Assembly: GCF_029846235.1 (NCBI RefSeq) | Contig: NZ_JARVWP010000003.1 | Location: 532,333-596,332, forward strand | Length of the DNA: 64,000 nucleotides | Reading direction: 5' to 3' | Source: Bradyrhizobium sp. CER78 | GTDB taxonomy: Bacteria; Pseudomonadota; Alphaproteobacteria; Rhizobiales; Xanthobacteraceae | Part shown: piece after piece, positions 17,890 through 27,730 of the stretch | Layout of the letters: every line of letters begins with the position of its first letter | How positions within the stretch are numbered: the first letter of the stretch is position 1 | The notes under the pieces: generated by a model | Databases searched by the model: none | The model's input: the letters and a program-made list of their open reading frames with translations, nothing else | What the model was told of the DNA's origin: nothing | Position numbers and translations under genes: made by a program

Positions 17890-17998
17890 GTATTGCGGGC
17901 TCACCAGCAGCCCCAATTGCGTTTTTGCAACAGCCGTCCGGAGAGATTTTTACAGGTAGACGGGTTGCGTTTGGCAGCGGGTCCGGTGACAACGCTGC

Positions 17999-19861
17999 AT
18001 GCTCTCCATCACTGACATCTCAATCCGGATCGCCGGACGGCTGTTGATTGATCACAGTTCTGTGCAAATCGTGCCCGGCGCGCGCGTCGGATTTGTCGGC
18101 CGTAACGGCGTTGGCAAGTCGACGCTGTTTCATGCCATCCGCGGCGACCTCCCGACCGAGAGCGGCAGCATCGCGCTGCCGCCGCGCTGGCGGATCGGCA
18201 GCTTGGCGCAGGAAGCACCCGACGGGCCGGAAAGCCTGATCAACGTCGTGCTGAAGGCCGACCTCGAGCGCGACGCGCTGCTGCACGAGGCCGAGACCGC
18301 GCACGACCCGCATCGGATCGCCGAGATCCAGACCCGGCTGGTCGACATCGACGCCCACTCCGCCCCCGCCCGGGCAGCTGCGATCCTCTCCGGCCTCGGC
18401 TTCTCGACCGCAGACCAGGCGCGGCCCTGCGCGGAATTCTCCGGCGGCTGGCGCATGCGCGTCGCGCTGGCGGCGACACTGTTCTCCGCACCCGACCTGC
18501 TGCTGCTGGACGAACCGACCAACTATCTCGATCTCGAAGGCACGTTGTGGCTCGAGAACCACCTCGCCAACTATCCGCGTACGGTGATCGTGATCAGCCA
18601 CGACCGCGATCTGCTGGACACCTCGGTCGATCAGATCCTGCATCTCGATCGCGGCAGGCTGACGCTCTACAAGGGCACCTATTCCTCCTTCGAGGAACAG
18701 CGCGCCGCGCGCGAATTGCTCGACGCCAAGCACGCCAAGCGGCAGGCCGATGAGCGCAAGCGCCTGCAGGACTTCGTCGACCGCTTCAAGGCCAAGGCCT
18801 CCAAGGCGCGGCAGGCGCAGTCGCGCGTGAAAATGCTGGAGCGGATGAAGCCGATCACCGCGCTGGTGACCCAGGACGTTCACGAGATCTCGTTCCCGGC
18901 ACCGGAGAAGCTGCTGTCGCCGCCGATCATTGCGGTCGATGACGTCTCGGTCGGCTACGAGCCGGGCAAGCCGGTGCTCAACCGCGTGACGCTGCGCGTC
19001 GATACCGACGACCGCATCGCGTTGCTCGGCTCCAACGGCAACGGCAAGTCGACGCTGGTCAAGTTGCTGGCCGGCAAGCTCGCGCCGTTCTCGGGCAGGA
19101 TCACAAAAGCGGACAAGCTGTCGGTCGGCTATTTCGCCCAGCACCAGGTCGACGAGCTCAATCTCGACGGCTCCCCCTATGATCACATCCGCAAGCTGAT
19201 GCCCGAGACTCCGGAGAGCAAGGTGCGCGCCCGCGTCGGCGCGATCGGCTTCTCCGGCAAGGCCGGCGACACGCTGGTGAAGAGCCTGTCGGGCGGCGAG
19301 AAGGCGCGGCTGCTGCTCGGGCTTGCGACGTTCTATGGCCCCAACATGATCATCCTGGACGAGCCGACCAACCATCTCGACATCGACAGCCGCGCGGCGC
19401 TGGCGGAGGCGATCAACGAATTCCCCGGCGCCATCATCATGGTCTCGCACGATCGCTATCTGATCGAGGCCTGCGCCGACCGGTTGTGGGTCGTGGCGAA
19501 CCAGACCGTCACGGCCTACGACGGCGATCTCGACGAATATCGCCGCATGATCCTGTCGGCCAATGACGGACGGACGGCCTCGCGCGAGCGCGCCAAGGAG
19601 CCGACAAAGCCCGAGCGGATCCGCAATGAAAGGCGCGTTTCACCGCGGCAGCGGGTGACGCAAGCCGAGAGCGAGATCGAGCGCATCAACGGCATCATCG
19701 CCAAGATCGATACCGCGCTCGCGCTGCCCGATATCTTTACGCGCGATCCCAAGCAGGCTGCGCAGCTGACCAAGGCGCGCGCCGGCGCCGAGAGCGCGCT
19801 GCAACGCGCCGAGGAAGAATGGCTGGAGGCCAGCGCCGAACTCGACGAGGCCGCGAACTAG
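17999..19861 (+). CDS. ABC-F family ATPase (Uup/EttA-like)
   Basis: This 620-residue soluble protein has two ABC domains in one chain and no membrane span, the hallmark of ABC-F translation factors that act in the ribosomal E site. Walker A motifs are 'GRNGVGKSTL' and 'GSNGNGKSTL'. Signature motifs are 'FSGGWRMR' and 'LSGGEKAR'. Walker B motifs are 'LLLLDEPTNYLD' and 'MIILDEPTNHLD'. The inter-domain linker ('DERKRLQDFVDRFKAKASKA') matches the P-site tRNA interaction motif region, and a C-terminal coiled coil spans about 545-615, as in Uup. Subfamily assignment is tentative. Confidence 0.93.
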   Translation: MLSITDISIRIAGRLLIDHSSVQIVPGARVGFVGRNGVGKSTLFHAIRGDLPTESGSIALPPRWRIGSLAQEAPDGPESLINVVLKADLERDALLHEAETAHDPHRIAEIQTRLVDIDAHSAPARAAAILSGLGFSTADQARPCAEFSGGWRMRVALAATLFSAPDLLLLDEPTNYLDLEGTLWLENHLANYPRTVIVISHDRDLLDTSVDQILHLDRGRLTLYKGTYSSFEEQRAARELLDAKHAKRQADERKRLQDFVDRFKAKASKARQAQSRVKMLERMKPITALVTQDVHEISFPAPEKLLSPPIIAVDDVSVGYEPGKPVLNRVTLRVDTDDRIALLGSNGNGKSTLVKLLAGKLAPFSGRITKADKLSVGYFAQHQVDELNLDGSPYDHIRKLMPETPESKVRARVGAIGFSGKAGDTLVKSLSGGEKARLLLGLATFYGPNMIILDEPTNHLDIDSRAALAEAINEFPGAIIMVSHDRYLIEACADRLWVVANQTVTAYDGDLDEYRRMILSANDGRTASRERAKEPTKPERIRNERRVSPRQRVTQAESEIERINGIIAKIDTALALPDIFTRDPKQAAQLTKARAGAESALQRAEEEWLEASAELDEAAN

Positions 19862-19880
19862 CGTCGTTGCGGGTTGCGGC

Positions 19881-20438
19881 TCAGCCGTTCGAGGTTGCCG
19901 CCGACTTTTTCGGCTTCTTCTTTGGCTTCGCAGCCTTCGGCTCCGGCGCGGGATCAGGACCACGCTCGACCGACGTAAGGCGCCCCCCGGAGAACGTATA
20001 GATGCCGGCGCGTGCGCCACGCGACCAGGTCACCACCGCGACGCGTTCGCCGCCAGGTCCGTTCGACAGGTTCACGCTATCGGGGGCGCCGATGCCGCGC
20101 ACGACGTCGCATTCGGTGTGGCCGAGTGCGACGCTGCCGCCCATCGGCTGCGGCGGCGGGGCACCGGGAGCCTGCGCGTTCGCATCGGCAGCGCCCGGCG
20201 GGGGCGCCATGCCTGGACAGCTGCCGTCGGCACTGACGAGGTCGTCGTTGGTCACCGGCTTGTCCGGCGTCAGGGGCGGCGATTCGATCGAGATGTTGCG
20301 GATGAATACCCGTCCGGGCCGCGAGAACCAGTCTGCATCACGCGAGAAAATGTCGGATGCGCTTGAACAGCCGGCAAGGCCAGGTGCAAGCAACAGCAGG
20401 GCCAGCAGCGACTTCCGACTGAATGTTCCGTCTCGCAC
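19881..20438 (-). CDS. Probable lipoprotein, conserved hypothetical
   Basis: The N terminus has a basic stretch, a hydrophobic core (SLLALLLLAPG) and a lipobox 'LAGC', so the mature protein should be lipid-anchored at that cysteine. The middle is proline- and alanine-rich. A globular part ('HTECDVVRGIGAPDSVNLSNG', 'VAVVTWSRGARAGIYTFSGG') resembles the SmpA/BamE-like fold, in which small lipoproteins with a Cys-Asp-Val start are common; this is inference. The C terminus is a Lys-rich tail. GTG at 20438 is chosen because it gives a standard signal peptide; GTG at 20462 would add 8 residues. It converges with the ABC-F gene. Confidence 0.75.
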   Translation of the reverse strand: MRDGTFSRKSLLALLLLAPGLAGCSSASDIFSRDADWFSRPGRVFIRNISIESPPLTPDKPVTNDDLVSADGSCPGMAPPPGAADANAQAPGAPPPQPMGGSVALGHTECDVVRGIGAPDSVNLSNGPGGERVAVVTWSRGARAGIYTFSGGRLTSVERGPDPAPEPKAAKPKKKPKKSAATSNG

Positions 20439-20550
20439 GATCGACAAGGCTCCTAACCCCACTACCTAAGGGGTTGTCCGAACATCACTTTGCGGCATGA
20501 CCGTGACCCGCCCCGGGAAACGTCGAATTATCATTAATTAGTCGATATCG

Positions 20551-21003
20551 CTATTGGCGCCGCTGCCAGCGTCCCCGCTCGTCGGTCTGCCAATAGGTGA
20601 CCTCGAAGCCCCGTGCCTTGCAGGCGGTCCAGCTCTCCCTGGCCGCGGCCACCGCGTCGGGATCGTCGCCGTTGAACACGAGGACCACCCGCTCGTAGCT
20701 GTCGCAGTCGGCCGGCAGCGCCGCGTTGTCGACCAGGAATCGGACATTGGCCCGGTTCGGATTATCTTCCTCGATCGACAGGATGATCGGCTGGTCCTGT
20801 GCATCGGCAACGCGCGCGCTCGCGTGCGGGAGGAATGAATCGTCGCTGTAGGTCCACAGATGCGCGTCGAGCGTCTCGGCGCGCTCCTGCGACGTCGATT
20901 GCACGACCACGCGCCAGCCGCGCTCGAGTGACTTCTCAAGCAGCGGCGGCAACACGGTCTCCAGCGTCATGTTCTGCAGATGGTAGAACAGAACCTCGGT
21001 CAT
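20551..21003 (-). CDS. holC: DNA polymerase III subunit chi
   Basis: The 150-residue protein matches HolC: 'EVLFYHLQNMTLETVLPPLLEKS' at the N terminus and 'GWRVVVQSTSQERAETLDAHLWTYSDDSFLPH' around residues 29-60. Chi links the clamp loader to single-stranded DNA-binding protein on the lagging strand. It follows pepA by 15 bases on the minus strand, the usual pepA-holC arrangement in proteobacteria. Full length for the family. Confidence 0.95.
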   Translation of the reverse strand: MTEVLFYHLQNMTLETVLPPLLEKSLERGWRVVVQSTSQERAETLDAHLWTYSDDSFLPHASARVADAQDQPIILSIEEDNPNRANVRFLVDNAALPADCDSYERVVLVFNGDDPDAVAAARESWTACKARGFEVTYWQTDERGRWQRRQ

Positions 21004-21018
21004 GCGACGGCTGACACT

Positions 21019-22521
21019 CTACTTCTTGGCTTCGTAATAATCGGAGACCAGTCGCTCGAGCAGCCGGACGCCGTAGCCCGAGCCCCAGCTCTGGTTGATC
21101 TCGGTCTTCGGCGCGCCCATCGCGGTGCCGGCGATGTCGAGATGGGCCCAGGGCGTGCCGTCGACGAAGCGCTGCAGGAATTGCGCGGCCGTGATCGAGC
21201 CACCATTGCGCCCGCCGGTGTTCTTCATGTCGGCGAATTGCGAGTCGATCTGCTTGTCGTATTCGGGACCCAGCGGCATGCGCCACACCTTCTCCCCGGT
21301 CTCCAGGCCGACCTTCGCGAGACGCTCGGCGAGTTCGTCATTGTTGGAGAACATGCCGGCGTGATCGGTGCCGAGTGCGACCATGATCGCTCCGGTCAGC
21401 GTTGCCAGATCGACCATGAACTTCGGCTTGCACTTCTTGGCGACGTACCAGAGCACGTCGGCGAGCACGAGGCGCCCCTCGGCGTCGGTGTTGATGATTT
21501 CGATGGTCTGGCCGGACATCGAGGTGACGATGTCGCCCGGACGCTGCGCATTGCCGTCGGGCATGTTCTCGACGAGGCCGATGGCGCCGACGGCGTTGAC
21601 GCGGGCCTTGCGCGCCGCGAGCGCGTGCATCAGCCCGACCACGCAGGCTGCGCCGCCCATGTCACCCTTCATATCCTCCATGCCGCCGGCCGACTTGATC
21701 GAGATACCGCCGGTGTCGAAGCAGACGCCCTTGCCGACGAACGCGACCGGCGCCTCGCTCTTCTTGCCGCCGTTCCAGCGCATGATCACGGTGCGGCTGG
21801 GCCGCACCGAGCCCTGCCCGACGCCGAGCAGCGCACCCATGCCGAGCTTGGTCATCGCCTTGACGTCGAGGACCTCGACGGTGACGCCGAGCTTGCGGAG
21901 CTGGCTGGCGCGGCGCGCGAACTCCTCGGGGTACAGCACGTTCGGCGGCTCGTTGACGAGTTCACGCGCGAGATTGACGCCGTCGACGATCGACGATTCG
22001 GGTGCGAACGTCTTCTTCGCAGAGGCGACGTCGTCGACCGCGATCGAGACCTCGGCCCGCACGGCGCCGTCCTCGCCGTCCTTCTTCTTGGTCTTGTAGC
22101 GGTCGAACTTGTAGGCCCGCAGGCGGATGCCGGTGGCAATCGTGGCTGCCTGGCCGGCGGTCATTGCAGCATCGGGCAGTTCCGCGAGGACGGTCATCGC
22201 GGCGCTGCCAGCATTGAGCTTGCCGGCCACCACGCCGCCGAATTTGAGAAGATCCTTCTCCTTGAGGTCGGCCGCCTTGCCGGTGCCGATCACGATCAGC
22301 CGGTCGACCTTGATTCCCTCCGGCGCCAGGATGTCCAGGGCTGCCCCGCTCTTGCCCTTGAACTGGTTGGCGGCGGCCGCCCGCTTGACCGTCTCAGCCG
22401 CGGCTCCCAGCACCTTCCTTGTGGCAGCCCCCAGCTTCAATTGCTCGTCGCAAAAGGCGACCAGGATGCCGCGAGCGGACGCGGAGAATGGGACAAAGCC
22501 GACCTTGACGGCGTCGGACAT
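21019..22521 (-). CDS. pepA: Leucyl aminopeptidase (cytosol aminopeptidase, M17)
   Basis: The 500-residue enzyme has the M17 signature 'NTDAEGRL' and metal-binding motifs '[15 protein letters not shown]' and 'MKGDMGGAA', which hold the Lys, Asp and Glu ligands for the two-metal site. It removes N-terminal amino acids; in some bacteria PepA also binds DNA. The N-terminal macro-like domain is present. First gene of pepA-holC, divergent from lptF, which is a common proteobacterial order. Confidence 0.97.
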   Translation of the reverse strand: MSDAVKVGFVPFSASARGILVAFCDEQLKLGAATRKVLGAAAETVKRAAAANQFKGKSGAALDILAPEGIKVDRLIVIGTGKAADLKEKDLLKFGGVVAGKLNAGSAAMTVLAELPDAAMTAGQAATIATGIRLRAYKFDRYKTKKKDGEDGAVRAEVSIAVDDVASAKKTFAPESSIVDGVNLARELVNEPPNVLYPEEFARRASQLRKLGVTVEVLDVKAMTKLGMGALLGVGQGSVRPSRTVIMRWNGGKKSEAPVAFVGKGVCFDTGGISIKSAGGMEDMKGDMGGAACVVGLMHALAARKARVNAVGAIGLVENMPDGNAQRPGDIVTSMSGQTIEIINTDAEGRLVLADVLWYVAKKCKPKFMVDLATLTGAIMVALGTDHAGMFSNNDELAERLAKVGLETGEKVWRMPLGPEYDKQIDSQFADMKNTGGRNGGSITAAQFLQRFVDGTPWAHLDIAGTAMGAPKTEINQSWGSGYGVRLLERLVSDYYEAKK

Positions 22522-22890
22522 AGGAAAATCCTCCAGAACTCAGGGTGTTGCTCGGACCTGAGGCGGTCCTTCCGGCACGCGGGGTGAGCATTGCGATGGC
22601 GGTCCGGAACGCCCCGGACCGGGCTTGTGAGACACTATGGCCTGCCGGCTGCGCCGCTGCCAAGCGCCGGAGTGGCCGGAAGGCCACAAAAGCGATTAAT
22701 TAACCATAAATTAAGCGCGCCTTGGCCCGGCCATTTTGTTGACGGATCAAAGGGATGGTAGTGAGAGTGTGAACAGAGAGTGAGCCGGACGGGTCCGCGG
22801 CTCGACCATAGGGGAACCCGGGTTGACGGGATTGGTCGAAAGCCGTGCGTTTGGTTGCGCCATGGGGGACGTGGGGGTCGTGCGGTAGCG
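22522..22890. other. Divergent promoter region pepA / lptF
   Basis: These 369 bases separate pepA (minus) and lptF (plus). A clear AT-rich patch, GCGATTAATTAACCATAAATTAAG around 22691-22714, stands out from the GC-rich background and is the likely site of promoters. An open frame runs in phase into lptF from 22780, but its codons are Arg/Gly-rich and unlike LptF. No gene is supported. Confidence 0.6.
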
Positions 22891-24057
22891 ATGGGGTCGG
22901 TCGACAAGTACATCTTCAAAACGACGCTGGCGTCGTTTGCGCTTGTCCTGGTCAGCCTCACCGGGGTGATCTGGATTACCCAGGCGTTGCGCGGCATCGA
23001 CCTGATGACCAGCCAGGGTCAGACCATCCTCACCTTTCTCGGCATCACCGGCCTCGTGATCCCTGCCCTCGTCCTGATCATCGCCCCGATCGCACTGATG
23101 ATCGCGATCTCGCACACGCTGAACAAGCTCGCGACCGATTCCGAGATCATCGTCATGAACGCGGCCGGCTTCTCGCCGTTCCGGCTGTTCTACCCATTCT
23201 TCTATGCAACCTGCGTGGTGGCGGCACTGGTCGCCTTCATCGGCGCCTATCTCGCCCCCGACGGCATGCGCCGGATCAAGCAGTGGGATGCCGAGATCAC
23301 CGCCGACGTCCTGACCAACATCCTGCAACCCGGCCGCTTCGCCCAGCTCGACCAGAACCTGACGATTCGGATCCGCGAGCGCCTGCCCGGCGGCGTGCTC
23401 GGCGGTGTTTTCGTCGACGACCGCCGCGATCCGCAGCAGCGCGTCACCATCGTCGCCGACCACGGCACCGTGCTGAAGAACGAGAGCGGCTCGTATCTCG
23501 TGCTGGAGGACGGCAATCTCGAACGATTCGAAGTCGGCAAGCGCGATCCGACGCTGGTGGTGTTTCAGCGCTACGCGTTCGACATGTCGAAATTCTCGCA
23601 AGGCCGCGACGTCACGCTCGGAATTCGCGAGCGCTACCTCTGGGAGCTGATGTGGCCGGACGAGAACGATCAGACCTATCAGCAGCTGTCAGGCCAGTTC
23701 TTCGCGGAGCTGCATGATCGCTTCATGGCACCGCTCTATCCGTTCGCGTTCGCGGCCCTCACCTTTGCTTTCCTCGGCGCGCCGCGCACCACGCGCCAGA
23801 GCCGCAATTTCTCGATCGGCGGCTCGGTATTTGCGGTGTTCGGCCTGCGCATGGTCGGATTCGCCTGCTCGGTGGTCGCGGTGAAAACGCCGATCGCAGC
23901 GCTCGTGCAATATCTGATGCTGTTCGGCGGCATCGGCGTCGGGCTCTGGATGATCATCGGCGGCGTGGTCGTCGAGCCGCCGCCGCGGCTGATGGAAGCG
24001 ATCAACAGGAACAACGAACGCATTGCGCGCCTCTTCCGGAGGCCCGCAACCGCATGA
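22891..24057 (+). CDS. lptF: LPS export ABC transporter permease LptF
   Basis: The 388-residue permease has three N-terminal helices, a periplasmic beta-jellyroll domain (about 120-270) and three C-terminal helices. 'KTTLASFALVLVSLTGVIWITQ' and 'TLNKLATDSEIIVMNAAGFSPF' are characteristic; the latter carries the coupling helix that meets LptB. With LptG and LptB2 it lifts lipopolysaccharide from the inner membrane. ATG at 22891 is chosen over the longer frame from 22780 because family homology begins there. Its stop overlaps lptG by four bases. Confidence 0.95.
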   Translation: MGSVDKYIFKTTLASFALVLVSLTGVIWITQALRGIDLMTSQGQTILTFLGITGLVIPALVLIIAPIALMIAISHTLNKLATDSEIIVMNAAGFSPFRLFYPFFYATCVVAALVAFIGAYLAPDGMRRIKQWDAEITADVLTNILQPGRFAQLDQNLTIRIRERLPGGVLGGVFVDDRRDPQQRVTIVADHGTVLKNESGSYLVLEDGNLERFEVGKRDPTLVVFQRYAFDMSKFSQGRDVTLGIRERYLWELMWPDENDQTYQQLSGQFFAELHDRFMAPLYPFAFAALTFAFLGAPRTTRQSRNFSIGGSVFAVFGLRMVGFACSVVAVKTPIAALVQYLMLFGGIGVGLWMIIGGVVVEPPPRLMEAINRNNERIARLFRRPATA

Positions 24058-25151
24058 GCATGGTCACAAATACGCTCGGCCGCTATTTCGCCGGCCGATT
24101 CGTGATCGCAGCGGTCGGCGTGTTCGCGGGCATCTTCGTGCTGCTCGTGCTGGTCGACTATATCGAGATGGTGCGCAAGACGTCGGGCCTAGTCGGCGCC
24201 TCCGCCATCACAGTCGCCGAGACCTCGCTGTTCCGCGTGCCGCAATTGCTCGAAAAGCTGATGCCGTTCTGCGTGCTGATCGGGGCGATGACCTGCTATC
24301 TCGCGTTGTCGCGGCGGCTGGAGCTCGTGGTGGCGCGCGCCGCCGGCGTCTCGGCTTGGCAATTCATCTCGCCGGCGCTGGCCAGCGCGATCGTGCTCGG
24401 CATCTTTGCGACCACCGCCTACAATCCGATCTCGGCCAATCTGCGCGAGCTCTCCAAACGGATGGAGGCCGAACTGTTCGGCTCTGCGCCGGGCGGCGGC
24501 ATTCAGGACGCGTCGGGCTTCTGGCTCAACCAGATCAATGACGAGGGCCAGGCGATCATCAATGCGGCGCGCAGCGAACAGCAGGGCGTCCGGCTGACCG
24601 GCCTCACGGTGTTTCGATTCGATACGGCGTTGCAGTTCAAGGAACGAATCGAGGCCCGCGAAGCGACGCTCGAAGAGGGCCGTTGGGTGTTCACAGGAGT
24701 ACGCCGATACACCCTCGACAAGGCTCCGGTGGACCAGGACACCTTCTATCTGACCACCACCCTCACCCCGGCACAGGTGCGCAACAGTTTCTCCACCCCC
24801 GAAACTGTGTCCTTTTGGCAACTGCCGAACTACATCCGCTCATCGGAGAGCTCAGGGTTCGCGACGGCTGGCTATCGCTTGCAGTATCACAAGCTCATCG
24901 CACAGCCGTTTTTGCTGGCTGCGATGGTGATGTTGGCGGCTTCTGTGAGCCTCCGCTTCTTTCGGATGGGCGGCGTGCAGAAGATGGTTTTGAGTGGCGT
25001 GGGCGCAGGCTTTCTGCTCTACGTGCTTTCGAAAGTAACTGAAGATTTGAGCAAGGCTGAGTTGATGCATCCCATCGCTGCGGCGTGGTTGCCCGTCGTC
25101 GTGGGTAGCCTCACCGGTTTCTTAGCCTTGCTGTACCAGGAGGACGGGTAG
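24054..25151 (+). CDS. lptG: LPS export ABC transporter permease LptG
   Basis: The 365-residue protein shares the LptF architecture: helices at the N terminus ('FVIAAVGVFAGIFVLLVLVDYIEMV'), a coupling segment ('LSRRLELVVARAAGVSAWQF'), a periplasmic domain, and C-terminal helices ('VLSGVGAGFLLYVLSKV'). It forms LptB2FG with lptF, whose stop it overlaps (ATGA). lptD starts at its last base, so the three genes are translationally coupled. Confidence 0.95.
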   Translation: MSMVTNTLGRYFAGRFVIAAVGVFAGIFVLLVLVDYIEMVRKTSGLVGASAITVAETSLFRVPQLLEKLMPFCVLIGAMTCYLALSRRLELVVARAAGVSAWQFISPALASAIVLGIFATTAYNPISANLRELSKRMEAELFGSAPGGGIQDASGFWLNQINDEGQAIINAARSEQQGVRLTGLTVFRFDTALQFKERIEAREATLEEGRWVFTGVRRYTLDKAPVDQDTFYLTTTLTPAQVRNSFSTPETVSFWQLPNYIRSSESSGFATAGYRLQYHKLIAQPFLLAAMVMLAASVSLRFFRMGGVQKMVLSGVGAGFLLYVLSKVTEDLSKAELMHPIAAAWLPVVVGSLTGFLALLYQEDG

Positions 25152-27652
25152 TGGCTACTGTCGCCGCCCGCCAGTTGATGTCGCCTGCATTCGGGCGGCG
25201 CAGTGCCCTGCGCCGTCAACGGAGTCGCATGGCCGCGTTTGGCGTTTCGATTTCCGCTCTCTTCGCCGCGTTCGTCGTGGTCAGCGCGCTCGACGTCGTC
25301 GCGTCGACGCCGGCTGCCGCGCAGGCGTTCACCTACAATCCGCGTCCGCCGAAGCCGCCCCGCCCGCCGGCCAAGAATGACGGGCAGATGCTCGTTCAGG
25401 CGACCGAGGTCGATTACGACTACAACAACTCGCGCATCTCGGCGGTCGGCAACGTCCAGTTGTTCTACAACGGCACCAGCGTCGAGGCCGACAAGGTCAT
25501 CTACGACCAGAAGACCAAGCGTCTTCATGCCGAAGGCAACATCCGCATGACCGATGCGGAAGGCAAGATCACCTACGCCAACATCCTGGATCTCAGCGAC
25601 GACTACCGTGACGGCTTCGTCGATTCGCTGCGCGTCGACACCGAAGACCAGACCCGGATGGCTGCGACCCGCGCCGACCGGTCGAGCGGCAATTACACGG
25701 TGTTCGACAACGGCGTTTATACCGCCTGCGCACCCTGTAAGGATGATCCGAAGAAGCCGCCGCTCTGGCAGGTCAAGGGCGCGCGCATCATCCATAACCA
25801 GACCGAGAAGATGCTCTATTTCGAGAACGCCCAGCTCGAATTCTTCGGCGTTCCGATGGCCTATCTGCCGTATTTCTCGACGCCCGATCCGACCGTGAAG
25901 CGCAAGAGCGGCTTCCTGATGCCGGGCTTCACGAGCTACACCGCGTTCGGCTACGGCGTCGAAATCCCCTATTATTGGGCGATCGCGCCGGATATGGACG
26001 CGACCTTCAGTCCGCGCATCACGTCCAAGCAGGGCGTGCTGATGCAGACCGAATTCCGCCAACGTTTCGCGGACGGCGCCTATCAGATCCGGCTTTACGG
26101 CATCGACCAGCTCGACCAGAAGCAGTTTACCGGCCAGCCGGGCGACCGCCAGTTCCGCTGGGGCGTCGACACCAAGGGCCAGTTCGCGCTGAACGACAAA
26201 TGGGTCTGGGGCTGGGACGGCGTCCTGCTGTCCGACTACTTCTTCATGTCCGACTACCGGCTCGCCCAGTACAAGGACCCGTTCGGATCGTTCCTGTCGC
26301 TGCCGACCGAAGCGATCTCGCAGCTCTATCTGACCGGCGTCGGCAACCGCAGCTTCTTCGATGCGCGCGCGATCTATTACCTCAGCTACTCGGGTAACCA
26401 GAACCAGGTCCCGGTGGTCGCGCCGGTGATCGACTACAACAACGTGATCAACCAAAATATCCTGGGCGGCGAATTCAGCTACAAGATGAACTTCGTCAAC
26501 CTGACCCGCGAAACCGCGGTGTTCGATCCGATCACGACGACGGCCAGCAACCCCCTTAACCCGTTGTGCACGACCACATCGGCCGATCCGATGGCGCGCA
26601 CGCCCTCGCAGTGCCTGCTGCGCGGCATGCCGGGCACCTACACCCGCCTGACGGCCGAGGCGCAGTGGCGCAAGTCGTACACCGACCCGTTCGGCCAGAT
26701 CTGGACGCCGTTCGCCAGCGTCCGCGCCGATGCGATCAATGCCGACATCTCGAACCAGCCGGGCGTCTCCAACTTCCTGCCGGTCGGCGACACCCAGACG
26801 GTCCGCCTGATGCCGACCGTCGGCCTCGAATACCGCTACCCCTTCATCAATGTGCAGCCGTGGGGCACGACCACCGTCGAGCCGATTGCGCAGGTCATCA
26901 TCCGGCCCAACGAACCCAATGCCGGCAAGCTTCCGAACGAGGACGCGCAGAGCCTGGTGTTCGACACCAGCAATTTGTTCGCGGTCGACAAGTTCTCCGG
27001 CTACGACCGCGTCGAGGGCGGCAGCCGCGCCAATGTCGGCGTGCAGGCCACCACGCAGTTCGACCACGGCGGCGCCATCAAGGGGATGTTCGGACAGTCC
27101 TACCAGATGTTCGGGATGAACTCGTTCGCAGTCGCCGACGTCACCAACACCGGCCTCGACTCCGGCCTGCAGAACCCGCGCTCGGACTACGTCGCAAGCC
27201 TCGCCTACTCGCCTAACCGCACCTACACCTTCAGCGTCCGCTCGCGGATGGATGAAGCGACCTGGAACATCAACCGGTTCGAGGCCACGGCGAGCGCGAA
27301 TTTCGACCGCTGGTCGGTCGCCGTGACGTATGGCGATTACGCTGCGCAGCCGGAACTCGGCTACCTGACGCGCCGCGAGGGCATCCTCACCAGCGGTTCG
27401 ATCAAGGTGGCGTCGAACTGGGTGGTTCAGGGTGCGGCGCGCTGGGATCTTGAAGCGAACAAGATCAACCAGTATGCCTTGGGTGCGGGCTATGTGGACG
27501 ACTGCTTCGTGCTGGCTGCCAACTATGTCACGTCCTATACCTACCAGGCCGGTTCGCAGCCGCCCGTCCTCAGCCACGCGATCATGTTCCAGATCGGGCT
27601 GCGGACGATCGCCCAGACCTCCACGACCAGCAGTTCGGCTGGCATGCAGTAG
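25151..27652 (+). CDS. lptD: LPS-assembly outer membrane protein LptD
   Basis: The 833-residue protein begins with a long basic N terminus and a signal peptide ending near 'TPAAAQA'. An OstA/LptA-like periplasmic domain follows (about 75-190, 'VSAVGNVQLFYNGTSVEADKV'-type repeats) and then a large beta-barrel. Cysteines near 'YTACAPCKDD' and in the barrel ('DDCFVLAANY') may form the disulfides that mature LptD needs. It receives lipopolysaccharide from the periplasmic bridge and inserts it in the outer leaflet. GTG at 25151 shares its G with the lptG stop. Confidence 0.94.
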   Translation: MATVAARQLMSPAFGRRSALRRQRSRMAAFGVSISALFAAFVVVSALDVVASTPAAAQAFTYNPRPPKPPRPPAKNDGQMLVQATEVDYDYNNSRISAVGNVQLFYNGTSVEADKVIYDQKTKRLHAEGNIRMTDAEGKITYANILDLSDDYRDGFVDSLRVDTEDQTRMAATRADRSSGNYTVFDNGVYTACAPCKDDPKKPPLWQVKGARIIHNQTEKMLYFENAQLEFFGVPMAYLPYFSTPDPTVKRKSGFLMPGFTSYTAFGYGVEIPYYWAIAPDMDATFSPRITSKQGVLMQTEFRQRFADGAYQIRLYGIDQLDQKQFTGQPGDRQFRWGVDTKGQFALNDKWVWGWDGVLLSDYFFMSDYRLAQYKDPFGSFLSLPTEAISQLYLTGVGNRSFFDARAIYYLSYSGNQNQVPVVAPVIDYNNVINQNILGGEFSYKMNFVNLTRETAVFDPITTTASNPLNPLCTTTSADPMARTPSQCLLRGMPGTYTRLTAEAQWRKSYTDPFGQIWTPFASVRADAINADISNQPGVSNFLPVGDTQTVRLMPTVGLEYRYPFINVQPWGTTTVEPIAQVIIRPNEPNAGKLPNEDAQSLVFDTSNLFAVDKFSGYDRVEGGSRANVGVQATTQFDHGGAIKGMFGQSYQMFGMNSFAVADVTNTGLDSGLQNPRSDYVASLAYSPNRTYTFSVRSRMDEATWNINRFEATASANFDRWSVAVTYGDYAAQPELGYLTRREGILTSGSIKVASNWVVQGAARWDLEANKINQYALGAGYVDDCFVLAANYVTSYTYQAGSQPPVLSHAIMFQIGLRTIAQTSTTSSSAGMQ

Positions 27653-27730
27653 CAAGTGAGGGCCTACCAGGGGGGCTTGTATTGCCCGCGGGCCGGTGGC
27701 CCCGGCTTGAATTGGTTTAAAACGGCTGAC

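Noticed and set aside
22780..22890. A 37-residue extension of LptF
   Set aside because: Arg/Gly-rich translation unlike any LptF N terminus; the first membrane helix starts just after the ATG at 22891.
25019..27655. An 878-codon minus-strand frame opposite lptD
   Set aside because: Same codon-bias artefact. lptD is clearly the gene, with signal peptide, domains and coupling to lptG.
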